A DNA stretch of 64,000 bases from positions 5,332,001-5,396,000 of the forward strand of contig NZ_CP026115.2 of NCBI RefSeq assembly GCF_009883635.2, written 5' to 3'. Positions within the stretch are counted from its first letter, which is position 1. Each line of letters starts with the position of its first letter. Source of the stretch: Pseudomonas putida. Its GTDB lineage: Bacteria; Pseudomonadota; Gammaproteobacteria; Pseudomonadales; Pseudomonadaceae. Below the pieces are notes generated by a model. It was not told where the DNA came from, made no database searches, and was given only the letters and a program-made list of their open reading frames with translations. A program made the position numbers and the translations under genes. This document shows, piece by piece, positions 7,955-15,884 of the stretch.

Positions 7955-10219
7955 TCAGGTTTCGTCAAACACCATGTCGAAGTCCTCGGGAGGGCGATCC
8001 ACGATAAGGTCGGAGGGTAGTTTTTCGAAATCGCTGATGGGTGAGAACCCATATCCTTTGATGGTGCTCAGGGTCTGCTCAGTCAGGGGATATTTCCAGA
8101 AGAGATAAAAGGGTGTCAGGTCTGACTGAGTGTGTTTCGAGGAGATCATCGCCATGACATTCATGGATTCATCATCTGTCGCACCAATGCGGAACTCGGG
8201 GTCGTTGATCTCGCCTGCCAGATTGGCGCGGTAGCGCTGATGTAGCGCATACATGTTTTTCTCGCCGTGTATGAAGAACAGGTGGTGAAACATCAGTTCG
8301 CGACTGAGCGAGGACAATTGCGAGTAGTTGTCGACGCTGTTCAACTCTGCATAGGCTTTTACAAAATTGGGGTCGTATTGACTTGCCAATTTAGATATCG
8401 GCCCCGACCAGGCGCGTTGCGCGAACGGATAGATATTGACGCTGACTTCGCTTTGCCCAGCCCAGTAGAGTGCAGTCGTTTGCAGGGTGTGGCCGATTTC
8501 ATGCCAAATGCCCCAGAAGGTGCCCGCTTCATTGAGCATTCTTGGCGTGAGGCTGTAGTGGTATTTGAGCCTGTTTTTTGTGGCGCTCATGTAACCACCT
8601 TCACTGGGTACGAAATGATAGGGGTTGACGTCAGGATGATGCAGTGCATTTGAGTGGGTTGCCAGGACACCTGCACTTAACTCTGTCGGCGCGATGCCGT
8701 TGTCGTAAGTGTCTGCCAACGCTTGCATGTCAATCTGCTTGGCCAGTGGCAGAAAATCTTTCGCTCGAACAGTGAGGATGACTCTGCGCGTAAACATTTC
8801 TACCACGTTCGTGGTGTCGTAGGTTTCCAGCATCTTGAGCCAGGCAGATTGTGAGGTTACATTGGACTCAAAAACAGGGTGGAAGTCCACGTGTTCTGCC
8901 ATGACTCTGATGGTGGCACTTCGTTTATTGTCAGTGCTGTCATTGCTGGCAAGTTGGAAATACAACTGGCCACCGGCAGATGAGAAATAGAAAGCGTTCA
9001 ACCCGTAATGCAGTCGATGCTTGAGTGAGCCGTCCCAGTGCCCCTCGCGTGCCTCAAGGTAGTCACTACTCTTGGGGTCGGTAGATTCGATCCAGATGCA
9101 CACGATGCCGGGCTCATTGAAATGCAGGCCAGTGACATTCAACGGGCTGCGCGCTATCCGGTGTTTCAACCTGGCCTGCTCGATGCCGACAGAGGTCTTG
9201 ATTGGAAGCGAATAGGACCTCTCCGTTTGCGAAGCCAGTGCCGACGCCCAGGTAAAAATGACATGGGGCGCATTTCCGTTGCCGTGCGGGACGGCCCGTG
9301 AGCCGATCAGGGCCCAGTCAGCGGGTTGCTCTGGCTTGCCGTAAATGAGTACGTCGGCGGGGCGGCCCTCGAACCCGGCAAGTTGCGGTGAAAATACCAA
9401 TGCCGCGATCGATACCTCCTTTTTCAGGTCGATGGTCAAATAAACGGGAGTGGCTTGATTTACCTTGTATTGTGTTTGCCTGTCGTTGTCGAAGAGTGTC
9501 TGCCAGCCATCGAGGCTTGTGCCATCTACCACCTCCCACGCTTGTTTGTCGAGGCGAGTGCCGGTGTCGTCGATGATATCGATCTCGCTCAGTCTTACTA
9601 CTGAAAAACCGTTTTCTTCCCTCGTGCAAATGAAATTCAGATAGCGGATATTTTTCGAGGCTGAAATGGGAGGGTGGCGCGTAACCGCGGTCAGGCTAGG
9701 CGCATAAGCACTCCGTTTCGATGAAGAAAAGCGGTGGTATTTACGGTAGTCTAGACCCTGCAGCATCAATGACATCTTGCCGTTACCCAAAAGTTTCTGA
9801 ATCATCGTTTCATCTTTGATGCTGACCGTGATCCAGCCGTCCGGGTCTTGCTCTTTCATGGTAAATGACGCGACCCGTTCACCGCGTGGGGGGCGATGGG
9901 CATAATCGAAGGACCTTCCCCAGAATGAATGATCTTCGACGATATGAATCTCGATGGTTCCATCGTCGGCTCGATTGTCGGTGTGAAGCATTAACTGCAA
10001 CTCGCCAATGATTGACAGAGGGGCGAGTTTTGAAGTGTCGAAAGATAAATATGCCTCGCGGTGTCCAGGATCATAATCATCAAGCTTCACCACAAGAAAT
10101 TCGTCGTTGTCATATGATGGTTGGCCATTTTTTGAAACGTAAGTGTCATAGGCCACGCTTTGCGAGTAGCGCATTGTTCTGGCTGCAGGCAGCGGAGAAG
10201 GTTTTGCAATGGTTGACAT
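7955..10219 (-). CDS. M60-like zinc metallopeptidase with N-terminal binding modules
   Basis: A 754-residue protein ending in a peptidase M60 (enhancin-like, mucin-degrading family) domain. The gluzincin site HEIGHTLQ lies at about residues 573-580, with the third ligand Glu in SEVSVNIY 14 residues after the second His; HEXGHXXQ followed by E..xN is the family signature. The first 160 residues resemble a beta-sandwich of the disaggregatase-related/DNRLRE type (YLSFDTSKL, LMLHTDNR), and residues about 190-330 resemble an F5/8-C carbohydrate-binding module (WQTLFDNDRQTQYKV). No Sec or Tat signal and no membrane helix is visible. The start at 10219 has GGAGG 11 nt upstream; ATG 10237 would add six residues. 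Base use is less GC-rich than its neighbours, which suggests acquisition. Confidence 0.85.
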   Translation of the reverse strand: MSTIAKPSPLPAARTMRYSQSVAYDTYVSKNGQPSYDNDEFLVVKLDDYDPGHREAYLSFDTSKLAPLSIIGELQLMLHTDNRADDGTIEIHIVEDHSFWGRSFDYAHRPPRGERVASFTMKEQDPDGWITVSIKDETMIQKLLGNGKMSLMLQGLDYRKYHRFSSSKRSAYAPSLTAVTRHPPISASKNIRYLNFICTREENGFSVVRLSEIDIIDDTGTRLDKQAWEVVDGTSLDGWQTLFDNDRQTQYKVNQATPVYLTIDLKKEVSIAALVFSPQLAGFEGRPADVLIYGKPEQPADWALIGSRAVPHGNGNAPHVIFTWASALASQTERSYSLPIKTSVGIEQARLKHRIARSPLNVTGLHFNEPGIVCIWIESTDPKSSDYLEAREGHWDGSLKHRLHYGLNAFYFSSAGGQLYFQLASNDSTDNKRSATIRVMAEHVDFHPVFESNVTSQSAWLKMLETYDTTNVVEMFTRRVILTVRAKDFLPLAKQIDMQALADTYDNGIAPTELSAGVLATHSNALHHPDVNPYHFVPSEGGYMSATKNRLKYHYSLTPRMLNEAGTFWGIWHEIGHTLQTTALYWAGQSEVSVNIYPFAQRAWSGPISKLASQYDPNFVKAYAELNSVDNYSQLSSLSRELMFHHLFFIHGEKNMYALHQRYRANLAGEINDPEFRIGATDDESMNVMAMISSKHTQSDLTPFYLFWKYPLTEQTLSTIKGYGFSPISDFEKLPSDLIVDRPPEDFDMVFDET

Positions 10220-10324
10220 GAATGTGTACGCCTCCATGGGTAGCCACCCCGCTGGTGTTGGATACTGACTGGCCGAACGGGAATATTCGAATTACGACGA
10301 TAGCAAGGTGCGGAACGATGCAAT

Positions 10325-10349
10325 ACTGTCACTATTAACAGTTGACAGT
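10325..10349. promoter_or_regulatory. Inverted repeat ACTGTCA-N11-TGACAGT
   Basis: Perfect 7-bp arms separated by 11 bp lie 106-130 bp upstream of the preferred M60 start. An AACAGT half-copy sits in the spacer. The geometry suits a dimeric repressor or activator; the protein is unknown. Confidence 0.4.
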
Positions 10350-10916
10350 TGGGCAGTGGCCGCGAGTGTGTTTCTTCCCGCGTCCCGCTTGATTTTCGAA
10401 TTTCATATTGAACACTTCGCAAATGTCGGAGGCTTGGGGCTTGAGTTCGATGTCGAGTAAGTGGTGAGCAGGCCGCTCGAGTACCTGCTGGTGTAAAGGC
10501 AGGGTATGGTCGATCGTCGCCAGGCGCCGTCAGAGCTCTGCGTGGGCGCGCCTTGGATGCGATGTGAAAGGTTCAAGGTCGCGTCGGTACCGCAGCTGCG
10601 GACGGCGCCACAGCGCCGCTGTCGTCCACCAGCAGACCCACCTGTTGCGCTTCATTGTAAGCTTCTACTTCATCCAGAATGCGCGGGCCTTGGCAGTGCT
10701 GGGGTTTGGTGTGGCGGGTCCAGGTGGGTAGTTGTGTTGTGGTGAGTTCCTCGTGGGGCATAGCGGAAGCAAGGTGGCGCATATCGACGCAGCTTTGTCA
10801 AAAGGGGCAATCAAGCAGCATGTGCGATCGCTCACGGCGGTAGTGGAGTAATACCAGTTTCAGCGTATTGAAATAGGGTGGATTTATAGCAAAAGCAACC
10901 CGTGAGCCTTGCCCGT

Positions 10917-10931
10917 GCCAATAAATTTGAC
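10917..10931. promoter_or_regulatory. FleQ-like box upstream of EPS region
   Basis: GCCAATAAATTTGAC differs from the FleQ box of Pseudomonas EPS promoters (GTCAATAAATTGAC) by one substitution and one inserted T. It lies about 195 bp upstream of the first EPS-region gene. FleQ with c-di-GMP controls matrix operons in pseudomonads; that it acts here is inference. Confidence 0.4.
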
Positions 10932-11126
10932 GCCATTAATAAAGCTGCGATGCTGTCAAAATGCCGCTTGCCAAGCAGCGCACCTGCATCTTAAATTGTT
11001 ACTGAATGTGAAGGCGGCTTCCGAAGTTGATTGTCTATAAATCAACACGTTATGCAGGCTTTGAAGCTCCGTTCTATTGTTTTCCGATCAGCCTCGTTGA
11101 CAACATCAAAGGACGTCGAAGAAGAC

Positions 11127-12284
11127 ATGAAAGAGAACTTGGCGGCTGTGGCGCGAAAAGTGATCTCGCCTTCCATGCGTTACGAGATCCGGACTGTTTC
11201 AAGCAAGTTACGCGAGCTGCTGGCCCGTACCTGCTTCTGGCGCTGGGAAATTTCGCGTTTCCGGCTGCAGCAGGCCAGCCCGTACGAAATCCTCTACATC
11301 GGCAGGAAGCAGCAGCGCGAAATGGCCAAGCTGCTGATTGGCGGCAAGGGCCAGCAGCAACCGGCCGAAGCGGCCGATGAGGCTGCTCCCACTGAGCCCC
11401 GGCATGTGGTGGTGGTGAGCGAGATGCCGACTTCCGGCGCGTTGACGGTGCCCCACTACCTGAGCGCCGTGGTGCCCTTGGGCCGTTCGCTCGATGACAT
11501 CACCGCCCGCTACGACAGTGAACTGCGCCGCAGCATTCGCAAGAACCGCCCGCTCTACCAGATGCGCCAGACGCTCGACGATGACGAGATCGCCATGGCC
11601 GATCAACAGCTGTTGCGGCCCTATGCCAGTGCCCGGCAGGGTATTCATGCGGCGCAGTTTCCAACCGACGAAGTGTTTCGTCTGGCAAAAGGGGTAGGGC
11701 GCCTGGATCTGATCACCTGCGGCGATGAGGTCATCGGCTGCCACCTGGGCTGCGAGATCACGCGGGACGGCAAACGCTATTGGAGCACCTTGCGTTTCGG
11801 CTATTGCGAAGCGGTGTTCTCAGATCCGAAAAAGTTGCGCGAGGTCAATTCGATCACCACCTTCATGGCCCTCGAGTGGGCGTTGGCCAACGGTTACGAC
11901 TACTACGATATCGGCATGTGCCTGGCGCGGCCGGACGACGGCCTGTTGAAGTGGAAGCGCCGGCGTGGCGGTGATATCGACGAGTTGGGCAACCATGCCT
12001 ACCTGTTCGTCCGCTTGCCCCGCACGGGGACCGCGCAATTCCTTTGGGACACCCCATTGTTCGCCGTCGAGGGCAACAAATTGACGCTTCACCTGGGCCT
12101 GCCGGAAGGGCCGAGTGATGATGAGGTCGCCAGCCGTTATCACGAGATGGTGTTTGGTGGCCTGCACAAGATCTACCTCTATGGCGCCGGGAGCAGTGGC
12201 GAGTCTTTCCTGCAAACCCTGCGCAGCCGTTACGCCACGCTACAGTCCCCGCCCATGATGGAGAGGGTCGTCGTTTCCAGCTGA
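11127..12284 (+). CDS. GNAT/FemAB-like acyltransferase, EPS-associated
   Basis: A 385-residue cytoplasmic protein whose middle and C-terminal parts resemble the GNAT fold found in CelD/BcsL and FemAB-type proteins of polysaccharide loci. The characteristic late segment is YDIG followed by LLKWKRRRGGD, and YDSELRRSIRKN marks the N-terminal half of the fold. It would transfer an acyl or aminoacyl group to a sugar nucleotide or nascent polymer; the donor is unknown. Residues about 75-105 are a low-complexity Gln/Ala-rich linker. The open frame continues upstream to a TTG at 11031, but codons before 11127 lose GC3 bias, so ATG 11127 is preferred. The gene ends 74 bp before a GT61 gene on the same strand and likely forms a unit with it. 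Confidence 0.7.
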   Translation: MKENLAAVARKVISPSMRYEIRTVSSKLRELLARTCFWRWEISRFRLQQASPYEILYIGRKQQREMAKLLIGGKGQQQPAEAADEAAPTEPRHVVVVSEMPTSGALTVPHYLSAVVPLGRSLDDITARYDSELRRSIRKNRPLYQMRQTLDDDEIAMADQQLLRPYASARQGIHAAQFPTDEVFRLAKGVGRLDLITCGDEVIGCHLGCEITRDGKRYWSTLRFGYCEAVFSDPKKLREVNSITTFMALEWALANGYDYYDIGMCLARPDDGLLKWKRRRGGDIDELGNHAYLFVRLPRTGTAQFLWDTPLFAVEGNKLTLHLGLPEGPSDDEVASRYHEMVFGGLHKIYLYGAGSSGESFLQTLRSRYATLQSPPMMERVVVSS

Positions 12285-12358
12285 ACCGACTTCAAGGCAT
12301 GCCGGGAGTGCGTGCCTTGCCTCGGACCAGACACCTGTCACATCGGGAGGGGCGTTTC

Positions 12359-13477
12359 ATGGGCAGCGGTATTTCGAACTTCAGTGGCTCTTCGGTTGCC
12401 AGCCAGAACACCTGGACCCTGGCGGCCTACCAGCACATCGTGCGCAAGCGCCTGGCACGCAAGGCTGATATCGATATCAAGCGTGTCGCCGAGAAGGTCT
12501 GGGATATCGCACCCGGTGAAACAACGGTATCGCCACCGGCATTCTACTTGCCCAACCAGTTGGAGCGGGTAACGGGCTGGGAAGCCAAGCGCTTCTATCC
12601 GTATGTGCATCCTGCGCGGACCATGGAAGGCGGGATCACTATCGAGCAGGGACCGACACGCGGCTACCTGCTGAAGGATGTCTGGCTGATCGACGGTGCG
12701 TTGTACAAGGATAATGCCAGCCACTGGTTGTCGTTGAAGCCGAGCCGGTTCCCTGGCGTCACGGTGGATCACGAAATCGACCGCGGGGCCATCTACTGCA
12801 CCCAGAATGGCAATACCTGGTTCGGTACCTGGTTGATGGAAGACTGCCCGACCTACGCCCTGGCCTGTGAAGAAGGCGTGCCGGTGACCACCGCGCCCTC
12901 GGCTCGCTACCCGCTATTCAGCCAAGCGCCGGCATATGAACGCTGGCTGAGCATGCAGCCACTGCGCACGCGTGGCGCGTTCTTCCATGAGCTCGTGCTG
13001 TTCGACGACCTCAGCAACAACCGCAGCCGGTATTCGCGCTACCGCGCCATGGGTGACAAGTTGTTGTCGCATGTCGACCCGTCGCCGCACCCGGGAGTGT
13101 TCATACTGCGTGGCAGCGATGGCGACCTGCGCCTGATGCGCAATGAGCTTGAAGTCGCCTCGCACCTGCAGAAGCACCGCGGTTTTCGCGTCATCGACCC
13201 GATGAAGACCGATGTGCCAGGAATCGTCGCCGCCTGTGCGGGGGCGCGAACGGTGATTGGCGTTGAAGGAAGCCAGCTGGTGCATGGCGTCAATGTCTTG
13301 CAGCCCGGTGGTTCGATACTGGCGCTACAGCCGCCGAACCGCTTCGTGAGCTACTACAAATACCTGACGGATCGTGACCATCAGCACTTCGGTTTCGTGG
13401 TCGGGATGCCGCAAGGAGATGGCTTCACCATCGACATCGATGAAGTGGAGCGAACCCTGGATCTGTTCCCTTGTTGA
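12359..13477 (+). CDS. Glycosyltransferase family 61 (DUF563) protein
   Basis: A 372-residue GT61-type glycosyltransferase. The diagnostic region is the C-terminal VIGVEGSQLVHGVNVLQPGG, equivalent to the GxHGAGLxN(L/M)xF(M)xPG motif of DUF563 proteins, preceded by FILRGSDGDLRLMRNE. It is soluble and probably acts on a lipid-linked or nascent glycan on the inner face of the membrane. The start ATG 12359 has GGGAGG 8 nt upstream; the in-frame start at 12299 does not. It follows the GNAT-like gene and ends just before a strong hairpin terminator at 13500-13534, so the pair makes a two-gene transcript separate from the wza operon. Whether its sugar enters the same polymer is an inference from position. 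Confidence 0.82.
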   Translation: MGSGISNFSGSSVASQNTWTLAAYQHIVRKRLARKADIDIKRVAEKVWDIAPGETTVSPPAFYLPNQLERVTGWEAKRFYPYVHPARTMEGGITIEQGPTRGYLLKDVWLIDGALYKDNASHWLSLKPSRFPGVTVDHEIDRGAIYCTQNGNTWFGTWLMEDCPTYALACEEGVPVTTAPSARYPLFSQAPAYERWLSMQPLRTRGAFFHELVLFDDLSNNRSRYSRYRAMGDKLLSHVDPSPHPGVFILRGSDGDLRLMRNELEVASHLQKHRGFRVIDPMKTDVPGIVAACAGARTVIGVEGSQLVHGVNVLQPGGSILALQPPNRFVSYYKYLTDRDHQHFGFVVGMPQGDGFTIDIDEVERTLDLFPC

Positions 13478-13499
13478 TCCTTGATTGGTCGGCAATCGA

Positions 13500-13534
13500 C
13501 TGCCAGGCTGCGGGTAGAAACGCAGCCCTGGCAG
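13500..13534 (+). terminator. Rho-independent-like terminator after GT61 gene
   Basis: A 13-bp stem (CTGCCAGG+CTGCG pairing with CGCAG+CCTGGCAG, one bulged C) with an 8-nt loop lies 22 bp after the GT61 stop. The U tract is weak (GGTGAAAATCCC follows). Confidence 0.6.
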
Positions 13535-13609
13535 GGTGAAAATCCCAGCAGAATCATGCTGACGGCATTTTGACGAGCCCAGGCATGTCCCATTGAGATT
13601 TATTATGGT

Positions 13610-13623
13610 GTCGGATCATTGAC
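13610..13623. promoter_or_regulatory. FleQ-like box overlapping a possible -35
   Basis: GTCGGATCATTGAC keeps the outer GTC and ATTGAC of the FleQ consensus GTCAATAAATTGAC (9 of 14 matches). Its end overlaps a TTGACG that could serve as a -35 for the mini-gene starting at 13712. The -10 candidate (TAAGCT) is poor. Confidence 0.35.
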
Positions 13624-13711
13624 GTAATGTCATTGTGCCCATAAGCTCAAATCAACAGCGATCCACTCTTCCGCCAAACCAATAACAACTTACCTCTTGC
13701 AGGGGGCGAAC

Positions 13712-13888
13712 ATGCGCTCGACTCTGTTCATCAAGTCTTTCTTCCTGTTGGTATTATTGACTGGTGCAGCGCGAGCGGCCGACTCTTACTTGACCGAAAA
13801 TACCATTGTTCCGCTGTCTTCGGCGGGATGGTTGTTTGCTTCCGCAGTGATCGGTTTCATCGCGGTCGCCAATAGAAAGAAGATCTAA
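13712..13888 (+). CDS. Mini-protein with signal peptide and PEP-CTERM/VPLPA-like tail
   Basis: A 58-residue protein made almost only of two export signals. Residues 1-23 form a Sec signal peptide (two early basic residues, FFLLVLL core, cleavage near ARA|AD). The tail reads VPLSSAGWLF, then a hydrophobic helix ASAVIGFIAVA and a basic end NRKKI. That is the layout of PEP-CTERM/VPLPA-CTERM sorting signals recognised by exosortases. Only about a dozen residues (ADSYLTENTI) remain between the two parts. A good Shine-Dalgarno (AGGGGG) precedes the ATG. The gene has its own terminator at 13928-13951 and a FleQ-like box upstream, so it is an independent unit just ahead of wza. No exosortase gene is visible in the window. 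Function unknown. Confidence 0.72.
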   Translation: MRSTLFIKSFFLLVLLTGAARAADSYLTENTIVPLSSAGWLFASAVIGFIAVANRKKI

Positions 13889-13927
13889 CTTTTCTCATTT
13901 TTATCACGATGCCAATGCGTTGACGCT

Positions 13928-13951
13928 AAAACGTGGGTCTTTACGTTTTTT
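13928..13951 (+). terminator. Terminator of the mini-protein gene
   Basis: AAAACGT / ACGTTTT stem of 7 bp with 8-nt loop, the 3' arm running directly into further Ts (six in a row). It lies 40 bp after the mini-gene stop. Confidence 0.7.
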
Positions 13952-13966
13952 CGGGGGCGCCAATGC

Positions 13967-13994
13967 TTGTCAATTTTACAGCTGTTGCTATATT
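13967..13994 (+). promoter_or_regulatory. Candidate sigma-70 promoter of the EPS export operon
   Basis: TTGTCA (13967-13972), 16-bp spacer and TATATT (13989-13994) match the -35 and -10 consensus well. Transcription would begin near 14001, giving a leader of about 175 nt before the wza ATG. The -35 overlaps GTCAAT, which is half of a FleQ-like box. Confidence 0.5.
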
Positions 13995-14000
13995 CCAGTA

Positions 14001-14174
14001 GCCAGCGCCCTCGGCGCGAACAGCAGTAAGCGGCAGGCAGGGCGGCATCGCGGTAAAGGGCCTCCAGGATGGGTGAGGCCGTCGCAGCAGACACGCTGCG
14101 AAGCGGAGCGAGAGGTTCGTCGTTGTACTCATTCAGTGCTCTTAACCTGGGCCGACTGGCCGGAGGGATCCCTC
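14001..14174 (+). promoter_or_regulatory. Structured 5' leader of the export operon
   Basis: The leader holds three perfect hairpins: GCGCC-CTC-GGCGC (14005-14017), GGCCTC/GAGGCC with a 10-nt loop containing GGA (14059-14080), and CGCAGC/GCTGCG (14083-14100). The last 12 nt before the ATG form a perfect palindrome, GAGGGATCCCTC (14163-14174), that contains the Shine-Dalgarno. A GGA displayed in a hairpin loop plus a sequestered ribosome site is the classic arrangement for RsmA/CsrA-type translational control. It does not match the c-di-GMP-I riboswitch or the ops element. Function inferred. Confidence 0.5.
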
Positions 14175-14720
14175 ATGGTACGTTTGCTGATGTCCGTTCT
14201 GTGCGCCCTGGTGGTCTGGTCCGGCACTGTTGCCGCCGACACGTCCTCTTCTGCCTACCTGTTAAGCCCCGGCGACAAAGTCATGATCTCGGTCTGGCAG
14301 GAAGACACCCTGCGTCAGGAAACCGTTGTCCTTCCCGATGGCAGTATCACCTTCCCGCTGGCGGGGCGCGTGGATGTCGCCGGCCTTGAAGCCACCGCCG
14401 TGGCGAGAAAGATCGAGACCGCACTGAAACCTTACCTGGCCCAGCCGAATGTCAGCGTGGTCGTCACCAGTACCGCTGGCAATCTGGTGTATGTTCAAGG
14501 CAAAGTGATCAAGCCCGGCCCGGTGCCGATGGCAGGCCCTACGGCGGTGCTTCAGGCCCTGAGCATGTCGGGTGGAATGGACAAATTCGCCGACGAAAGT
14601 GCCATCAAGGTCATTCGCGGCCAAAAGGTCATGCCGGTGCGTTACAAGGATCTGGTTTCTGGGCGTGACATGTCCACCAACTTCCAACTTCAGGCTGGCG
14701 ATACGCTGGTCGTACCCTGA
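14175..14720 (+). CDS. Wza-type polysaccharide export lipoprotein/secretin-like protein
   Basis: A 181-residue periplasmic/outer-membrane polysaccharide export protein (Poly_export plus SLBB). A signal peptide (VRLLMSVLCALVVWSGTVAA) is followed by YLLSPGDKVMISVWQEDTL, the start of the Poly_export domain, then DGSITFPLAGRV. A short SLBB-like ubiquitin fold (YVQGKVIKPGPVPM) closes it. It is much shorter than E. coli Wza (about 380 aa) and has no lipobox or C-terminal amphipathic helix, so the pore may depend on the OMP encoded next. The ATG 14175 abuts a palindrome holding GGAGGG. First gene of a four-gene operon (wza-OMP-wzc-kinase). Confidence 0.9.
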   Translation: MVRLLMSVLCALVVWSGTVAADTSSSAYLLSPGDKVMISVWQEDTLRQETVVLPDGSITFPLAGRVDVAGLEATAVARKIETALKPYLAQPNVSVVVTSTAGNLVYVQGKVIKPGPVPMAGPTAVLQALSMSGGMDKFADESAIKVIRGQKVMPVRYKDLVSGRDMSTNFQLQAGDTLVVP

Positions 14721-14745
14721 CTCTCCTAATAATTAAGAACGACTT

Positions 14746-15864
14746 GTGCCTATCAATAAAACGACGAGTGTTGTAACGGCAATCATGATGATGCCGTTCT
14801 CCGGGGTGGTTGATGCCGCCAACTGGCAGTCTTCAGTCGAGGTTCCCACGACTGTCGAGTACGACAGCAACCCATTGCTCCTGACGTCCAAGGAGAAAGG
14901 TGTGACGCGTACGATCATTGCGCCTGATTACACCCTGGTAGGTCAGTTCGATCGTGATCAGTTGCGCATGGGCGTGGGCATGCATGTGCTGCGTTCATCG
15001 GACCGCTCGGTGATGGATGACCGTGAAGACCCGAACCTGCGGCTGGGCTGGCAGCGTGAAACCGAAAGCGGCGGCTTTGGCCTGCTGGCGCAATACGATG
15101 AAAGCTCGACGCTGTCCGGTGCGGTACAGGACACCGGTGTGGTGACCACCACCGACGGCACCCAGAAGATGTCCAGGCTCACGGGCAACTGGAGCAGCGC
15201 GGTGACCGAGCGCAGCACCCTGTCCAACGAACTTCGCTACTCCCATGCCACTTACGACGTCAGTACGTTGACCGGTTACGACGAGTACGCCAACGACTTC
15301 AACTGGACTTATGCCTGGAGCGAACGTACCGACATCATTACCGGTTTCGAGGCGCGGCGTTACGAGCCGGATGACAGCACCGCAGCAGTCGCCACCAATA
15401 GTTATGTCCCCAGCATTGGCATCAAGTATCAGTTTTCCGACAGCCTGATGGGTGCCGCGCATGTCGGCGTCAACCAGACCAACGGAAACGGTACCCAGCG
15501 CCGCGGCGAAGGGGGCGCTTCCTTGACCTATCGCGGCGCACGAACCGAAGCCGTCTTCAGCGCCGATCGCACCACCATGTCCAACGCCGAAGGGGGTGCC
15601 GCCGAGGTGGATATGGTGCGTGGCAGTTGGAGTTACCTGCTCACGGAAACCACCCGGGTTGGCGCAGACGCTTGGTGGCAGGACAGCAAAGGGCAGAACC
15701 CCAACACCCTGCAGACCTACAGCGTCTGGGCCAGCCGGGCGTTCTCGCCGGCCTGGGACCTGCGTTTCTCATTGATGTACAAGCAGCGCCAGCAGGATGA
15801 CTTGCCCGATGCCGACGCTACCATCGCTGGTTTGACGCTGACGTATAGATACCCCGACATCTGA
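14746..15864 (+). CDS. Outer-membrane beta-barrel protein of EPS export
   Basis: A 372-residue predicted outer-membrane barrel. The signal peptide ends near VVDA|ANW, then amphipathic strands with alternating aromatic residues run to the C-terminus (LTLTYRYPDI), ending in a short, strand-like tail. It looks like the barrel proteins that sit between Wza and Wzc genes in exosortase-type and pea-type EPS loci. The start is GTG 14746 with only a weak AAGAAC upstream. It lies 25 bp after wza and 20 bp before the chain-length gene, so co-transcription is likely. The role as a porin partner of the short Wza is inferred from context. Confidence 0.8.
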   Translation: MPINKTTSVVTAIMMMPFSGVVDAANWQSSVEVPTTVEYDSNPLLLTSKEKGVTRTIIAPDYTLVGQFDRDQLRMGVGMHVLRSSDRSVMDDREDPNLRLGWQRETESGGFGLLAQYDESSTLSGAVQDTGVVTTTDGTQKMSRLTGNWSSAVTERSTLSNELRYSHATYDVSTLTGYDEYANDFNWTYAWSERTDIITGFEARRYEPDDSTAAVATNSYVPSIGIKYQFSDSLMGAAHVGVNQTNGNGTQRRGEGGASLTYRGARTEAVFSADRTTMSNAEGGAAEVDMVRGSWSYLLTETTRVGADAWWQDSKGQNPNTLQTYSVWASRAFSPAWDLRFSLMYKQRQQDDLPDADATIAGLTLTYRYPDI

Positions 15865-15884
15865 ATTTCGGATTGGTGGCCACT

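Larger units (their letters stand above)
10220..11126. other. Long low-coding-potential region between M60 gene and EPS locus
   Basis: About 900 bp with no convincing gene. Short open frames at 10506-10745 (+) and 10573-10782 (-) lack ribosome sites and the third-position GC bias of the genome; the minus one (with the stretch ILDEVEAYNEAQQVGLLVDD) could be a decayed gene fragment. The stretch is AT-richer than the core and includes a dyad at 10325-10349 and a FleQ-like box at 10917-10931. It probably holds promoters for the flanking divergent genes. Confidence 0.6.

Noticed and set aside
13981..14024. Three-way-junction RNA (GCTGTT/AACAGC enclosing two small hairpins)
   Set aside because: It overlaps the -10 box of the best promoter (13989-13994), so its 5' part would not be transcribed from there; only the 14005-14017 hairpin is kept.
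14040..14110. c-di-GMP-I (GEMM) riboswitch or ops/JUMPstart element in the EPS leader
   Set aside because: The conserved GEMM blocks and the GGCGGTAG ops core are not present.
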